In this document: piece after piece, positions 17,465 to 24,241 of the stretch | Layout of the letters: each line of letters starts with the position of its first letter | How positions within the stretch are numbered: the first letter of the stretch is position 1 | Origin: Firm-04 sp964479595 | Lineage (GTDB): Bacteria > Bacillota > Clostridia > Oscillospirales > Ruminococcaceae | NCBI GenBank assembly: GCA_964479595.1 | Contig: CAYZMU010000002.1 | Coordinates: 90,109 to 154,108, forward strand | Length of the DNA stretch: 64,000 bases | Reading direction: 5' to 3' | Program-made: the position numbers and the translations under genes | Notes under the pieces: model-generated | What the model saw: the letters and a program-made list of their open reading frames with translations, nothing else | Told to the model about the DNA's origin: nothing | Database searches by the model: none

Positions 17465-17503
17465 AGAAAAAGGCTGCCGCGTTTCACACACGGCAGCCTT
17501 GCC
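17465..17503. terminator. Hairpin terminator between convergent units
   Basis: A perfect 10-bp stem, AAGGCTGCCG (17470-17479) with CGGCAGCCTT (17491-17500), and an 11-nt loop. On the minus strand the stem runs into five T, giving a canonical terminator for the gene at 17516-18031. On the plus strand it ends the TerY-P operon, but without a good T tract. Confidence 0.8.
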
Positions 17504-17515
17504 ATCGGATTGCAA

Positions 17516-18031
17516 TTATTTGAACGAAACGCCCCACTTGTCGCCTTCCTTGCTGTATAGCTTGACGGTCGCTTTTGTTTTCTGCATTTTATAAATCAGG
17601 ATAATCACAAAAATGGCGATCACCGAGAGTACCGCGCCCACGATGATCCCGACATTGTCCTTGATGAGGAGCAGAGACACAGCCCAGATAAGCGCGAGCA
17701 CAAGCAGAATCGCGGGCAGGCAGAACGACGCGAAAGTCCGCCCCGTGACTTTCATATAGCGCACGATATCGCTCTTGCTGAGGGATTCGTAGTGTCTGGC
17801 AATGAAGGAATCCGGGCGGCACCACTTGCAGAACTGCTTGAGATTGTCAAAGCGCACCATAAAATCCTGTCCGGTCTCCGTGACGCGATAGTTCACGGTG
17901 ATGCCGTCCTGATTCTGGAACGAATCCATAATGTGCACCATGGTGCCGGCCTTTGCCTGCCGCGACAGTGTCTTGGTGACAATGTACTTGTGGTCAATCG
18001 CCTCGTCAATGTCTTCGATCATGTACGCCAT
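17516..18031 (-). CDS. Hypothetical membrane protein with two transmembrane helices
   Basis: 171 residues. A soluble N-terminal part (about 1-95: TETGQDFMVRFDNLKQFCKW and nearby) is followed by two hydrophobic helices (about residues 100-118 and 122-145) and a basic C-terminal tail. ATG at 18031 with GAAAGGAAG upstream. It stands alone, convergent with the TerY-P operon, and has its own consensus promoter at 18110-18139 and a strong terminator. No family recognised. Confidence 0.7.
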   Translation of the reverse strand: MAYMIEDIDEAIDHKYIVTKTLSRQAKAGTMVHIMDSFQNQDGITVNYRVTETGQDFMVRFDNLKQFCKWCRPDSFIARHYESLSKSDIVRYMKVTGRTFASFCLPAILLVLALIWAVSLLLIKDNVGIIVGAVLSVIAIFVIILIYKMQKTKATVKLYSKEGDKWGVSFK

Positions 18032-18109
18032 AGCCTATCTTCCTTTCTGTTTTGGCGCTCGGGCGCTCACCCGGCAAGCGGAATAGAATTTTATACTCGC
18101 TCTAGTTTA

Positions 18110-18167
18110 ATTATACCCCATTTTGCGCGGATTTGTCAAGGGCTCCCCTCCCAAAATCGCGATTTTG
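18110..18167 (-). promoter_or_regulatory. Sigma-A promoter with adjacent palindrome
   Basis: Minus strand: -35 TTGACA (18134-18139), 18 nt, -10 TATAAT (18110-18115), serving the gene at 17516-18031. Just upstream of the -35 box is a perfect 16-bp palindrome, CAAAATCGCGATTTTG (18152-18167), a plausible operator. Confidence 0.6.
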
Positions 18168-18293
18168 TAGATTTGCACAAAACGCTAGTGAAAGGCACTC
18201 GGGCACTTCTTCGCGCAAATTCGGGAAATTCCCCAAAATGAGCGGTTTTTTCATGTTGTCCGGAACAACTTTTTGACACGGGAACAAAAGTTT

Positions 18294-18376
18294 TTGTGCA
18301 ACTTGCACAAGGGCGGCGGCTGAACACCAGCTGACAGCCGAAAGCACTTGACGTCGTCGGCGTTTTGGGATATAAT
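18294..18376 (+). promoter_or_regulatory. rpe promoter with upstream inverted repeat
   Basis: -35 TTGACG (18348-18353), 17 nt, -10 TATAAT (18371-18376). Upstream lies an 8-bp inverted repeat, TTGTGCAA (18294-18301) and TTGCACAA (18303-18310), separated by one C. A further TTGCACAA occurs at 18173-18180. The repeat could be a regulator site. The rest of the 387-nt gap from 18032 to 18418 holds nothing else I can support. Confidence 0.55.
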
Positions 18377-18418
18377 AAGAGGGCAGGGCATGAAATTTCG
18401 TACAGGCGGGGGGACGCT

Positions 18419-18907
18419 ATGATTTACGCATCGATTCTCAACGGGAATCTCGAAAATCTCGCGCGGCTCGCGGAACAGGTGGAGCAGAGCGGAGCGGACG
18501 GTATCCATTTCGATGTTATGGACGGTGTCTTTGTGGACAATCTTTCGTTCGGGCTGCCGGTTCTGGAGGCGCTGCGGCGTGTGACGCGTCTGCCGCTGGA
18601 TGTGCATCTGATGATTCAGGACCCGCTGAAATTCGCGGAGCGGTTCGCAGGGGCGGGGGCGGACTATCTGTCCTTTCACCTCGAAAGCGATTCCGACCCG
18701 ATACGCTGTGTGCGGCAGATTCACGCGTGCGGGATTCACGCGGGCGTGGCGCTTTCCCCGGANNNNNNNNNNNNNNNNNNNNNNNNNNNNNNNNNNNNNN
18801 NNNNNNNNNNNNNNNNNNNNNNNNNNNNNNNNNNNNNNNNNNNNNNNNNNNNNNNNNNNNNNGGCGCGAAGGACGCCCGCGAGGCAGTGCGCGCGCTGCG
18901 CGGCTGA
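18419..18907 (+). CDS. rpe: Ribulose-phosphate 3-epimerase, interrupted by assembly gap
   Basis: Interconverts ribulose-5-phosphate and xylulose-5-phosphate in the pentose phosphate pathway. The visible N-terminal 114 residues are typical: YASILNGNLENLARLAEQVE, DGIHFDVMDGVFVDNLSFG with the catalytic Asp and metal ligands, and LPLDVHLMI. Exactly 100 N (18763-18862) follow, then the last 14 residues ending in REAVRALRG. The normal length is near 215-220 residues, so roughly 90 residues are missing and the true gap is probably about 270 nt, not 100. The frame looks continuous only by chance. ATG at 18419 is preceded by GGGGGG. Confidence 0.85.
   Translation: MIYASILNGNLENLARLAEQVEQSGADGIHFDVMDGVFVDNLSFGLPVLEALRRVTRLPLDVHLMIQDPLKFAERFAGAGADYLSFHLESDSDPIRCVRQIHACGIHAGVALSPXXXXXXXXXXXXXXXXXXXXXXXXXXXXXXXXXXGAKDAREAVRALRG
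18763..18862. other. Assembly gap of 100 N
   Basis: Exactly 100 unknown bases, the standard placeholder for a scaffold gap of unknown size. It falls inside rpe, whose flanking halves are consistent with each other, so the join is probably right but the length is not. Confidence 0.95.
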
Positions 18908-18937
18908 ACGGGGGCTTTGTGGGAAGGAGCTGAGGTC

Positions 18938-20437
18938 GTGTCACCCAAGCGGGAAAACGCGGTCACTTTCGACCGCGCGCTGGCGCTCACGGCACTCGTG
19001 ATTGTCGGCTGCTTTGACTACGGGCCGCGCGTTTTGCTGCTGTGTGCTTTGGCGGCCGCGGTTTCCATGCTCACGGAACTGTTCACGCTTTACCTTTTGA
19101 AGATCCCGTTCGGGTTTCGCCATCTGGACGCCGCGGTGAACGGCGTGGTACTCGCGATGCTTCTGCCGCCGAGTGTGCCGATTCCGCTGCTGCTCAGTTC
19201 GTGCGTTTTCGCGGTGATTTTCGCGCGCGCGGTGTTCGGCGGCAAGGATGTCCCCGTGATTCCGACGGCCGCGGCGGGCTATTGTTTCGCCATCCTCAGT
19301 GACCGCGAGGGTGCGCTGCTTTTCCCGAAAACGAAGGGGACGCTGCCGCTTTGGACGGTGCCGCGCGAGGGGCTTGTATCCGGCTTTTCCGACGCTTTCA
19401 ACCACACGGGCGCTTTTGATGGCACAGATTTGGATGTGCTCACGGGGGTGCCTCGCGCGCCGCTGGGCAGTGCCTCGCTGCTGCTTCTGGCGGTGATTGG
19501 CGCGGTGCTTCTCTGCAGACGCTCCGCGCGCGCCTCTGTGGTGCTGCCGTTTCTGCTCAGCCTCACAGCGGGGAATCTGGCGCTTGATTTGCTGCGCCAT
19601 CCCGAGCGGACAGTCTGCGGAACGCTGCTCGCCAACCAGACCCTTTTCGCCGTGCTGTTTCTTCTCGCAGACCCGGATTTCGCGCCCAAGGGGCTTTTCG
19701 GACTGCTTTACGGGCTTTTGAGCGGGACGGTGGCGCTGCTGTTTACGAGGGCGTTTCACGTTACGGACGCGCCCGTGCTGCTGACGGTTCTGCTCGCGCC
19801 GCTGGGAATTTGGCTGCGCGGTTTCGCGGACAGCGGCAGACCTCAGAAGAGCGGGCTGCCCGCGCGTCAGAGTCCGCCGCTTTTTAAGGAAATGCTCGTC
19901 TGTGCCCCGCTGATTCTGCTGACGGACAGTTTCCTGAAATCGGTCGTTTTCTGCTTCGTGTTCGGCTTCATCACGCTTCTGACCATTCTTGCCGGCGCGG
20001 CGCTGAAACTGCCAAGAGCGTTCAAAGCGCCCTTTTCGGCTGTTCTTGCCGCCGCGCTCTATGTTCCGGCCGCATTCGCCGCGGAGTATCTCTTCGGCGC
20101 CGCGGCGTATGACAGCTTTCTGCCGCTGGTGTCCGCGGGGCTGCTGCTGACGGCGGGCGGGGACGCCTTCTTTGAGACGGATCGGTTTTCGCGCACACTT
20201 TCGCGCGCGCTGCTTGGCGTTTTGAGAATCTGCTGTATCGCGCTGCTTTTCGGGGTGACGCGGGAGATTCTCGGCAGCGGCACCTTTTACGGCAATACGC
20301 TGTTTTCAAGCCCCGCGCTGCCCATTCTTTCGACACCGCCGGGCGGGCTGCTGCTTCTGGCGCTTTTGGAGATGGCCTTCGCTTTCGCGGAGAGCCTGAC
20401 TCGCGAAGGGAGGGCGAACGCGCGTGCCGCTGAGTGA
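18938..20437 (+). CDS. RnfD-RnfE-like fusion membrane protein
   Basis: 499 residues with many transmembrane helices. Residues about 1-300 follow RnfD/NqrB (FRHLDAAVNGVVLAMLLPPSVP, GRAVFGG-like ARAVFGGKDVPVIPTAAAGYCF, LTAGNLALDLLRHPERTVCGTLLANQTLFAVLFLLADPDFAP). Residues about 312-480 follow RnfE/NqrD, with FGVTREILGSGTFYG matching GAIREILGNGTIFG. The FMN-attachment SGATxA motif of RnfD is not recognisable (the nearest is DVLTGVPRAPLG), so covalent flavin is probably absent. Rnf complexes couple ferredoxin oxidation to ion transport; here only D/E and A-like pieces are present. GTG at 18938 has AAGGAG 8 nt upstream. It overlaps the next gene by 14 nt. Confidence 0.72.
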   Translation: MSPKRENAVTFDRALALTALVIVGCFDYGPRVLLLCALAAAVSMLTELFTLYLLKIPFGFRHLDAAVNGVVLAMLLPPSVPIPLLLSSCVFAVIFARAVFGGKDVPVIPTAAAGYCFAILSDREGALLFPKTKGTLPLWTVPREGLVSGFSDAFNHTGAFDGTDLDVLTGVPRAPLGSASLLLLAVIGAVLLCRRSARASVVLPFLLSLTAGNLALDLLRHPERTVCGTLLANQTLFAVLFLLADPDFAPKGLFGLLYGLLSGTVALLFTRAFHVTDAPVLLTVLLAPLGIWLRGFADSGRPQKSGLPARQSPPLFKEMLVCAPLILLTDSFLKSVVFCFVFGFITLLTILAGAALKLPRAFKAPFSAVLAAALYVPAAFAAEYLFGAAAYDSFLPLVSAGLLLTAGGDAFFETDRFSRTLSRALLGVLRICCIALLFGVTREILGSGTFYGNTLFSSPALPILSTPPGGLLLLALLEMAFAFAESLTREGRANARAAE

Positions 20438-20987
20438 AATCTTTATCGCCCTGACACAGAGTGTGCTCCTGACGCGGATGATAGGGCTTTCCGACGCCGT
20501 CTGTTTCATGCGCCGCGGCAAGGGCATCGCGCTGACAGCCTGTCTCACCGCGCTCTTTTCCCTGGCGGATATTCTGCTTTTCGCGGGTTTCGGCGGGTTT
20601 CTCCCCGAGGGCGCTCGGCGCGTCTTTCTGCCGCTTTTCTGCGCGGTGGTCAACGCCCTGCTGGATTTGCTGCTCGCCTTCGCGCTGAGGCGCCTCTTTC
20701 AGGGCAGAGCGTGGCAGGTCTGTCTGCACAGCGCCGCGTTTTCGGGCGTCGCGCTGGGCATGACGCTCGGCGCGGAGAACCTCGCGGGGAATCTGAAGGG
20801 CGCTTTTGTTTACGCGCTGCGGGCGGACGCGGGCTATTTGCTCGCTTTAATCCTGCTCTGGGCGGCGCTGCCCGCGCTGAGCGCGGAAAAGACGCCGCGC
20901 CTCACACGCGGCTGGCTCGCGGGGCTGTTCTTCGCGGGACTGCTGGCGATGGCGTGCGCGTGTATCGCGCAGACACAAACAGCTTGA
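20424..20987 (+). CDS. RnfA/NqrE-like membrane protein
   Basis: 187 residues, about six transmembrane segments, overlapping the RnfD-RnfE-like gene by 14 nt. The start LSEIFIALTQSVLLTRMIGLSDAVCFMRRGKGIALTACL mirrors RnfA (LFLIFIGAILVNNFVLSRFLGICPFLG...GMGVAVT), but the conserved Cys positions and the second half are divergent. GTG start at 20424 with GGGAGGG upstream. Probably forms a membrane module with the fusion protein. RnfB, RnfC and RnfG are missing from the neighbourhood, so ion pumping by a full Rnf complex cannot be claimed. Confidence 0.55.
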   Translation: MPLSEIFIALTQSVLLTRMIGLSDAVCFMRRGKGIALTACLTALFSLADILLFAGFGGFLPEGARRVFLPLFCAVVNALLDLLLAFALRRLFQGRAWQVCLHSAAFSGVALGMTLGAENLAGNLKGAFVYALRADAGYLLALILLWAALPALSAEKTPRLTRGWLAGLFFAGLLAMACACIAQTQTA

Positions 20988-21008
20988 TGAGAAAGGGCGG
21001 TGGAAACC

Positions 21009-22256
21009 GTGCGCCACAAGAAAAAGGGCAGAAAAATCTATACATACCGTGTGAAGAACCGTAGGGTTTTCAGCCCCTATCATCCCATGCTCTCCGCGCT
21101 CGGGTTTGCGCTGACGCTTCTTGTCGCGGTCGTGCTGGGGTTTGTCGGCTACAATGTCATAGGACCCATCCTCACACGGACGAACGCGGAGGCGCAAAAT
21201 CCGACCCGGACGCCCGACCCCTATTTTGCGCAGGACACCGCGACGACCGCGCTTTCGGCGGAATCTCAGACCACCACTGCTCAGACCACGACCGCGACTG
21301 CGACGCGGACCGAGACCACCGCGCCGCCCAGACCCGATGTACAGGGCGTGGAGATAGCGTACTGCGCCGCGTGGGAGACGGCTGGGGATTTGGGCGAATT
21401 ACAGACCAAGGCGCAGACACTTCAGAAGCAGGGCTACACAGCGATGGTGCTGCCGCTCAAGGCAAGGGGCGGCGCGCTGGCGTATGCGTCTTCTGTACAG
21501 GACGCGGCGACTTGCGGGGCGACTTCGGCGGAACAGCCCGCTCTTGAGGAGATTTTCGCCGCGATAACCGCGCAGGGGCTTTCCTGTTTCGCGAGCATGG
21601 ACACGCTCGGGGACAATCTCTTCGCGGGGGCGTTTATCGACGGTGCGTATCAGCTGCGTGACGGCGGGCGCTGGCACGACATGGCGGTGGAGGACGGCGG
21701 GAAGCCTTGGATTTCGCCGTTTTCGCAGCACGCGCGCGATTATCTTTCGGAGATTTCGCGGGAGATTTCGCAGGCGGGCGCCGCAAAAGTTTTCTGCACG
21801 GGGCTTGAATATCCGAAGTTTTACGAAACAGATCTGGATTATATCGGCGGTCAGGTCAAAGACCCGCAGTCGCGCAAGGAGGGGCTTTGCGGCACCGTGA
21901 ACGCCATGGCACAGAACACGCCCGGCCTCTGCCCGGTCTTTGAGCTTTCCGATATTCTCACCTCTCAGGAGGAGGGCTTTGATATGGCGGCGCTTCAAGT
22001 GGAGCAGGTCTGTATCCGAATCAGCCCGCGGGACGTCGCGAACCCGTTTTTCTTCCAAAACGAGCGCTATGACCTGAGCGGACAGGACGCGCGGGCGGCT
22101 TTCGGCACGCTTTTGGAAATCGCCGGCAAATGCGGCGGGGAGGGGAGGGTAATCCCCTGTATCGTGCGCGCGGGGCTCTCAGACGAGCAACTGAGCGCGG
22201 TGTTAGAAAACGCGCAAACGCTCGGGTTCCGGACGATTCTCGTCTCGGAATCGTAA
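21009..22256 (+). CDS. Membrane-anchored glycoside hydrolase-like protein
   Basis: 415 residues. A short basic cytoplasmic start (RHKKKGRKIYTYRVKNRR) leads to one transmembrane helix near residues 30-55, then a Thr/Ala/Glu-rich low-complexity stalk (about 60-110, TTTAQTTTATATRTETT), and a globular extracellular domain. That domain (VEIAYCAAWETAGDLGELQTKAQTL, GYTAMVLPLKARGG, GLEYPKFY, CIRISPRDVANPF) resembles the putative TIM-barrel glycosidase family found on Firmicute surfaces (DUF4015-like). GTG at 21009 is preferred over GTG at 21000, because GAAAGGG is 11 nt versus 2 nt away. It is the last gene of a run starting at rpe. The substrate is unknown. Confidence 0.6.
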   Translation: MRHKKKGRKIYTYRVKNRRVFSPYHPMLSALGFALTLLVAVVLGFVGYNVIGPILTRTNAEAQNPTRTPDPYFAQDTATTALSAESQTTTAQTTTATATRTETTAPPRPDVQGVEIAYCAAWETAGDLGELQTKAQTLQKQGYTAMVLPLKARGGALAYASSVQDAATCGATSAEQPALEEIFAAITAQGLSCFASMDTLGDNLFAGAFIDGAYQLRDGGRWHDMAVEDGGKPWISPFSQHARDYLSEISREISQAGAAKVFCTGLEYPKFYETDLDYIGGQVKDPQSRKEGLCGTVNAMAQNTPGLCPVFELSDILTSQEEGFDMAALQVEQVCIRISPRDVANPFFFQNERYDLSGQDARAAFGTLLEIAGKCGGEGRVIPCIVRAGLSDEQLSAVLENAQTLGFRTILVSES

Positions 22257-22290
22257 AATCATATGCCCTCTAAAAATTTTCGCGGGGGGC

Positions 22291-22319
22291 TTGACAAGCG
22301 CGCAAAACTGTGATATAAT
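22291..22319 (+). promoter_or_regulatory. Sigma-A promoter of the tRNA cluster
   Basis: Perfect TTGACA (22291-22296), 17 nt, TATAAT (22314-22319), starting transcription about 30 nt before the first tRNA. Confidence 0.8.
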
Positions 22320-22357
22320 AGAGAGGATGCGGGCGCTTGGCTTCCACGCGCCCTCGC

Positions 22358-22428
<71 letters not shown>

Positions 22429-22432
22429 CTTT

Positions 22433-22506
22433 GCGCCTTTAACTCAGCTGGATAGAGTAACTGCCTTCTAAGCAGTAAGCCAAAGGTTCGAATCCTTTAA
22501 GGCGCG
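22433..22506 (+). tRNA. tRNA-Arg (anticodon TCT)
   Basis: 74 nt. Acceptor GCGCCTT (22433-22439) pairs with AAGGCGC (22499-22505). The anticodon arm ACTGC-CTTCTAA-GCAGT gives TCT, and the T arm has GGTTCGAATCC. Discriminator G; CCA is not encoded. Only 4 nt follow the tRNA-Gly. Confidence 0.95.
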
Positions 22507-22538
22507 TCGATACTGCCGGGGCACTGCTCCGGCGAGAT

Positions 22539-22613
22539 GGTGGGTATAGCTTAGTTGGTTAAAGCGTCGGATTGTGGTCCCGAAGACCGAGGGTTCGAAT
22601 CCCTCTACCCACC
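22539..22613 (+). tRNA. tRNA-His (anticodon GTG)
   Basis: Acceptor GTGGGTA (22540-22546) pairs with TACCCAC (22606-22612). An encoded G at -1 (22539) opposes discriminator C (22613), the identity element of tRNA-His. The anticodon loop TTGTGGT gives GTG. CCA is not encoded. Confidence 0.95.
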
Positions 22614-22635
22614 CTTTTTGAGCCCGCGCGCAGGC

Positions 22636-22668
22636 AGCCCCGCCAGGAAATGACGGGGCTTTTCTTTT
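22636..22668 (+). terminator. Terminator of the tRNA cluster
   Basis: Stem AGCCCCG (22636-22642) with CGGGGCT (22654-22660), an 11-nt loop, then TTTCTTTT. It ends only 24 nt before the alpha-amylase start. Confidence 0.85.
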
Positions 22669-22691
22669 GGGAACGAAGGGAGAGGGACACT

Positions 22692-24170
22692 GTGGACAAT
22701 CGAACCATGATGCAGTATTTTGAGTGGTATCTGCCGAGCTCGGGGCTTCTGTGGGAGCGCCTTGCCGCGTCTGCCGGGAAGCTCAAAAAGGCGGGAATCA
22801 ATATGCTCTGGCTGCCGCCCGCCTACAAGGGCGCGGACGGCGCCAAAAGCGTGGGCTATGATGTCTATGATCTGTACGATTTGGGGGAATTTGAGCAGAG
22901 AGGCTCTGTGCGGACAAAATACGGCACGCGGGAGAGCTATCTCAAGGCCGTGCGGGCGCTGCAGGAGCAGGGGATAGCGGTGCTCTGCGATGTGGTGATG
23001 AACCACAAGATGGGCGCGGACGGCGTGGAGACCGTGGACGCGCTGGAGGACAGGGCGGACAACCGCAATCAGGAAACCGGAAACCGGCTGAAAATCACCG
23101 CGTGGACGAAATTCGATTTCCCCGCGCGCGCGGACAAGTACTCCGCTTTCCACTGGAATGTTTCCCATTTCAGCGGCACGGACTGGGACGAGAGCACCCA
23201 CCGCAAGGGCGTCTACCGGTTCGCGGGTAAGCGCTGGAACGGCGAGACGGACAGCGAAAACGGCAATTACGATTATCTGATGGGGGCGGATCTGGACACC
23301 GACAACCCGGAAGTCGTCGAGGAGATGCGCAATTGGGGGAAATGGTATCTCGACACCGTGAAGCCCGACGGACTGCGCCTCGACGCCGTAAAGCATATCG
23401 GATTCAATTTCTACCGCGAGTGGATTCAGGCCATGCGCGCGCACGCCGGGAAAACGGGACAGGAGGATTTCTTCATCGTCGGGGAGTACTGGAGCAGAGA
23501 ACTGGGGAAGCTGACGCACTACCTCGACGTGACCGAGCGTTCGCTCGCGCTGTTTGATGTTCCGCTGCACTTCCATTTCCTTGAGGCGGCGACTTCCAAC
23601 GGCAATTATGATATGCGCGGGCTGTTTGAGGGGACGCTGACAGGCGCTGACCCCGCGCACAGCGTCACTTTTGTGGACAACCATGACACCCAGCCCTCTC
23701 AGGCGCTGCAGTCCTTCATTCCCGCGTGGTTCAAGCCTATAGCCTACGCGCTGATTCTGCTGCGCGACGCCGCGACGCCCTGCGTCTTTTACGGCGACTA
23801 TTACGGCATTCCGCACGACGGCATCGGGGCGGTTCTGGGGCTTGACAAGCTGCTGAAAATCCGCCGCGACTACGCCTACGGTGAGGAACATGACTATTTT
23901 GACGACCCGAGCGTAGTCGGCTTCACCCGCGCGGGGGACAGCGAGCACAAGCATTCCGGGCTCGCGGTGCTGCTCAGCGACAGCGTCGGCGGAAGCAAGC
24001 GGATGTATGTCAACCGGGATTTCGCGGGCGCTGTCCTGACCGACGCCATGGGCAAGCGCGACGATTCGGTCGTGATAGACGCGGAGGGCTGCGGGGTATT
24101 CCCTGTGGACGGCGGCTCGGTTTCGGTCTGGGTGCGCGAGGGAGCCGCGAAAAAACTCTTTGTCGGATAA
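22692..24170 (+). CDS. Cytoplasmic alpha-amylase (GH13)
   Basis: 492 residues, no signal peptide, the size and opening (NRTMMQYFEWYLPSSGLLWERL) of the cytoplasmic alpha-amylase AmyA group (GH13_5). It hydrolyses internal alpha-1,4 bonds of maltodextrin or glycogen. Conserved regions: I CDVVMNHK, II GLRLDAVKHI (nucleophile Asp), III FIVGEYW (acid/base Glu) and IV FVDNHDT (transition-state Asp). GTG at 22692 is chosen because GGGAGAGGGA precedes it and longer versions would run back through the tRNA-His gene. A monocistronic unit with a terminator at 24206-24238. Confidence 0.93.
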   Translation: MDNRTMMQYFEWYLPSSGLLWERLAASAGKLKKAGINMLWLPPAYKGADGAKSVGYDVYDLYDLGEFEQRGSVRTKYGTRESYLKAVRALQEQGIAVLCDVVMNHKMGADGVETVDALEDRADNRNQETGNRLKITAWTKFDFPARADKYSAFHWNVSHFSGTDWDESTHRKGVYRFAGKRWNGETDSENGNYDYLMGADLDTDNPEVVEEMRNWGKWYLDTVKPDGLRLDAVKHIGFNFYREWIQAMRAHAGKTGQEDFFIVGEYWSRELGKLTHYLDVTERSLALFDVPLHFHFLEAATSNGNYDMRGLFEGTLTGADPAHSVTFVDNHDTQPSQALQSFIPAWFKPIAYALILLRDAATPCVFYGDYYGIPHDGIGAVLGLDKLLKIRRDYAYGEEHDYFDDPSVVGFTRAGDSEHKHSGLAVLLSDSVGGSKRMYVNRDFAGAVLTDAMGKRDDSVVIDAEGCGVFPVDGGSVSVWVREGAAKKLFVG

Positions 24171-24205
24171 AATTGAGTCATATGTTCTTTTTATACCGCG
24201 TTGAA

Positions 24206-24238
24206 ATCCCGTCGCGTGCGTACGGCGGGATCTTTTTT
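24206..24238 (+). terminator. Terminator after alpha-amylase
   Basis: Stem ATCCCGTCG (24206-24214) with CGGCGGGAT (24223-24231), one G-T pair, an 8-nt loop, then CTTTTTT. It lies between convergent genes. Confidence 0.8.
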
Positions 24239-24241
24239 CGG

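Noticed and set aside
22605..23954. 449-residue open frame on the minus strand
   Set aside because: Antisense to the alpha-amylase and running into the tRNA-His gene.
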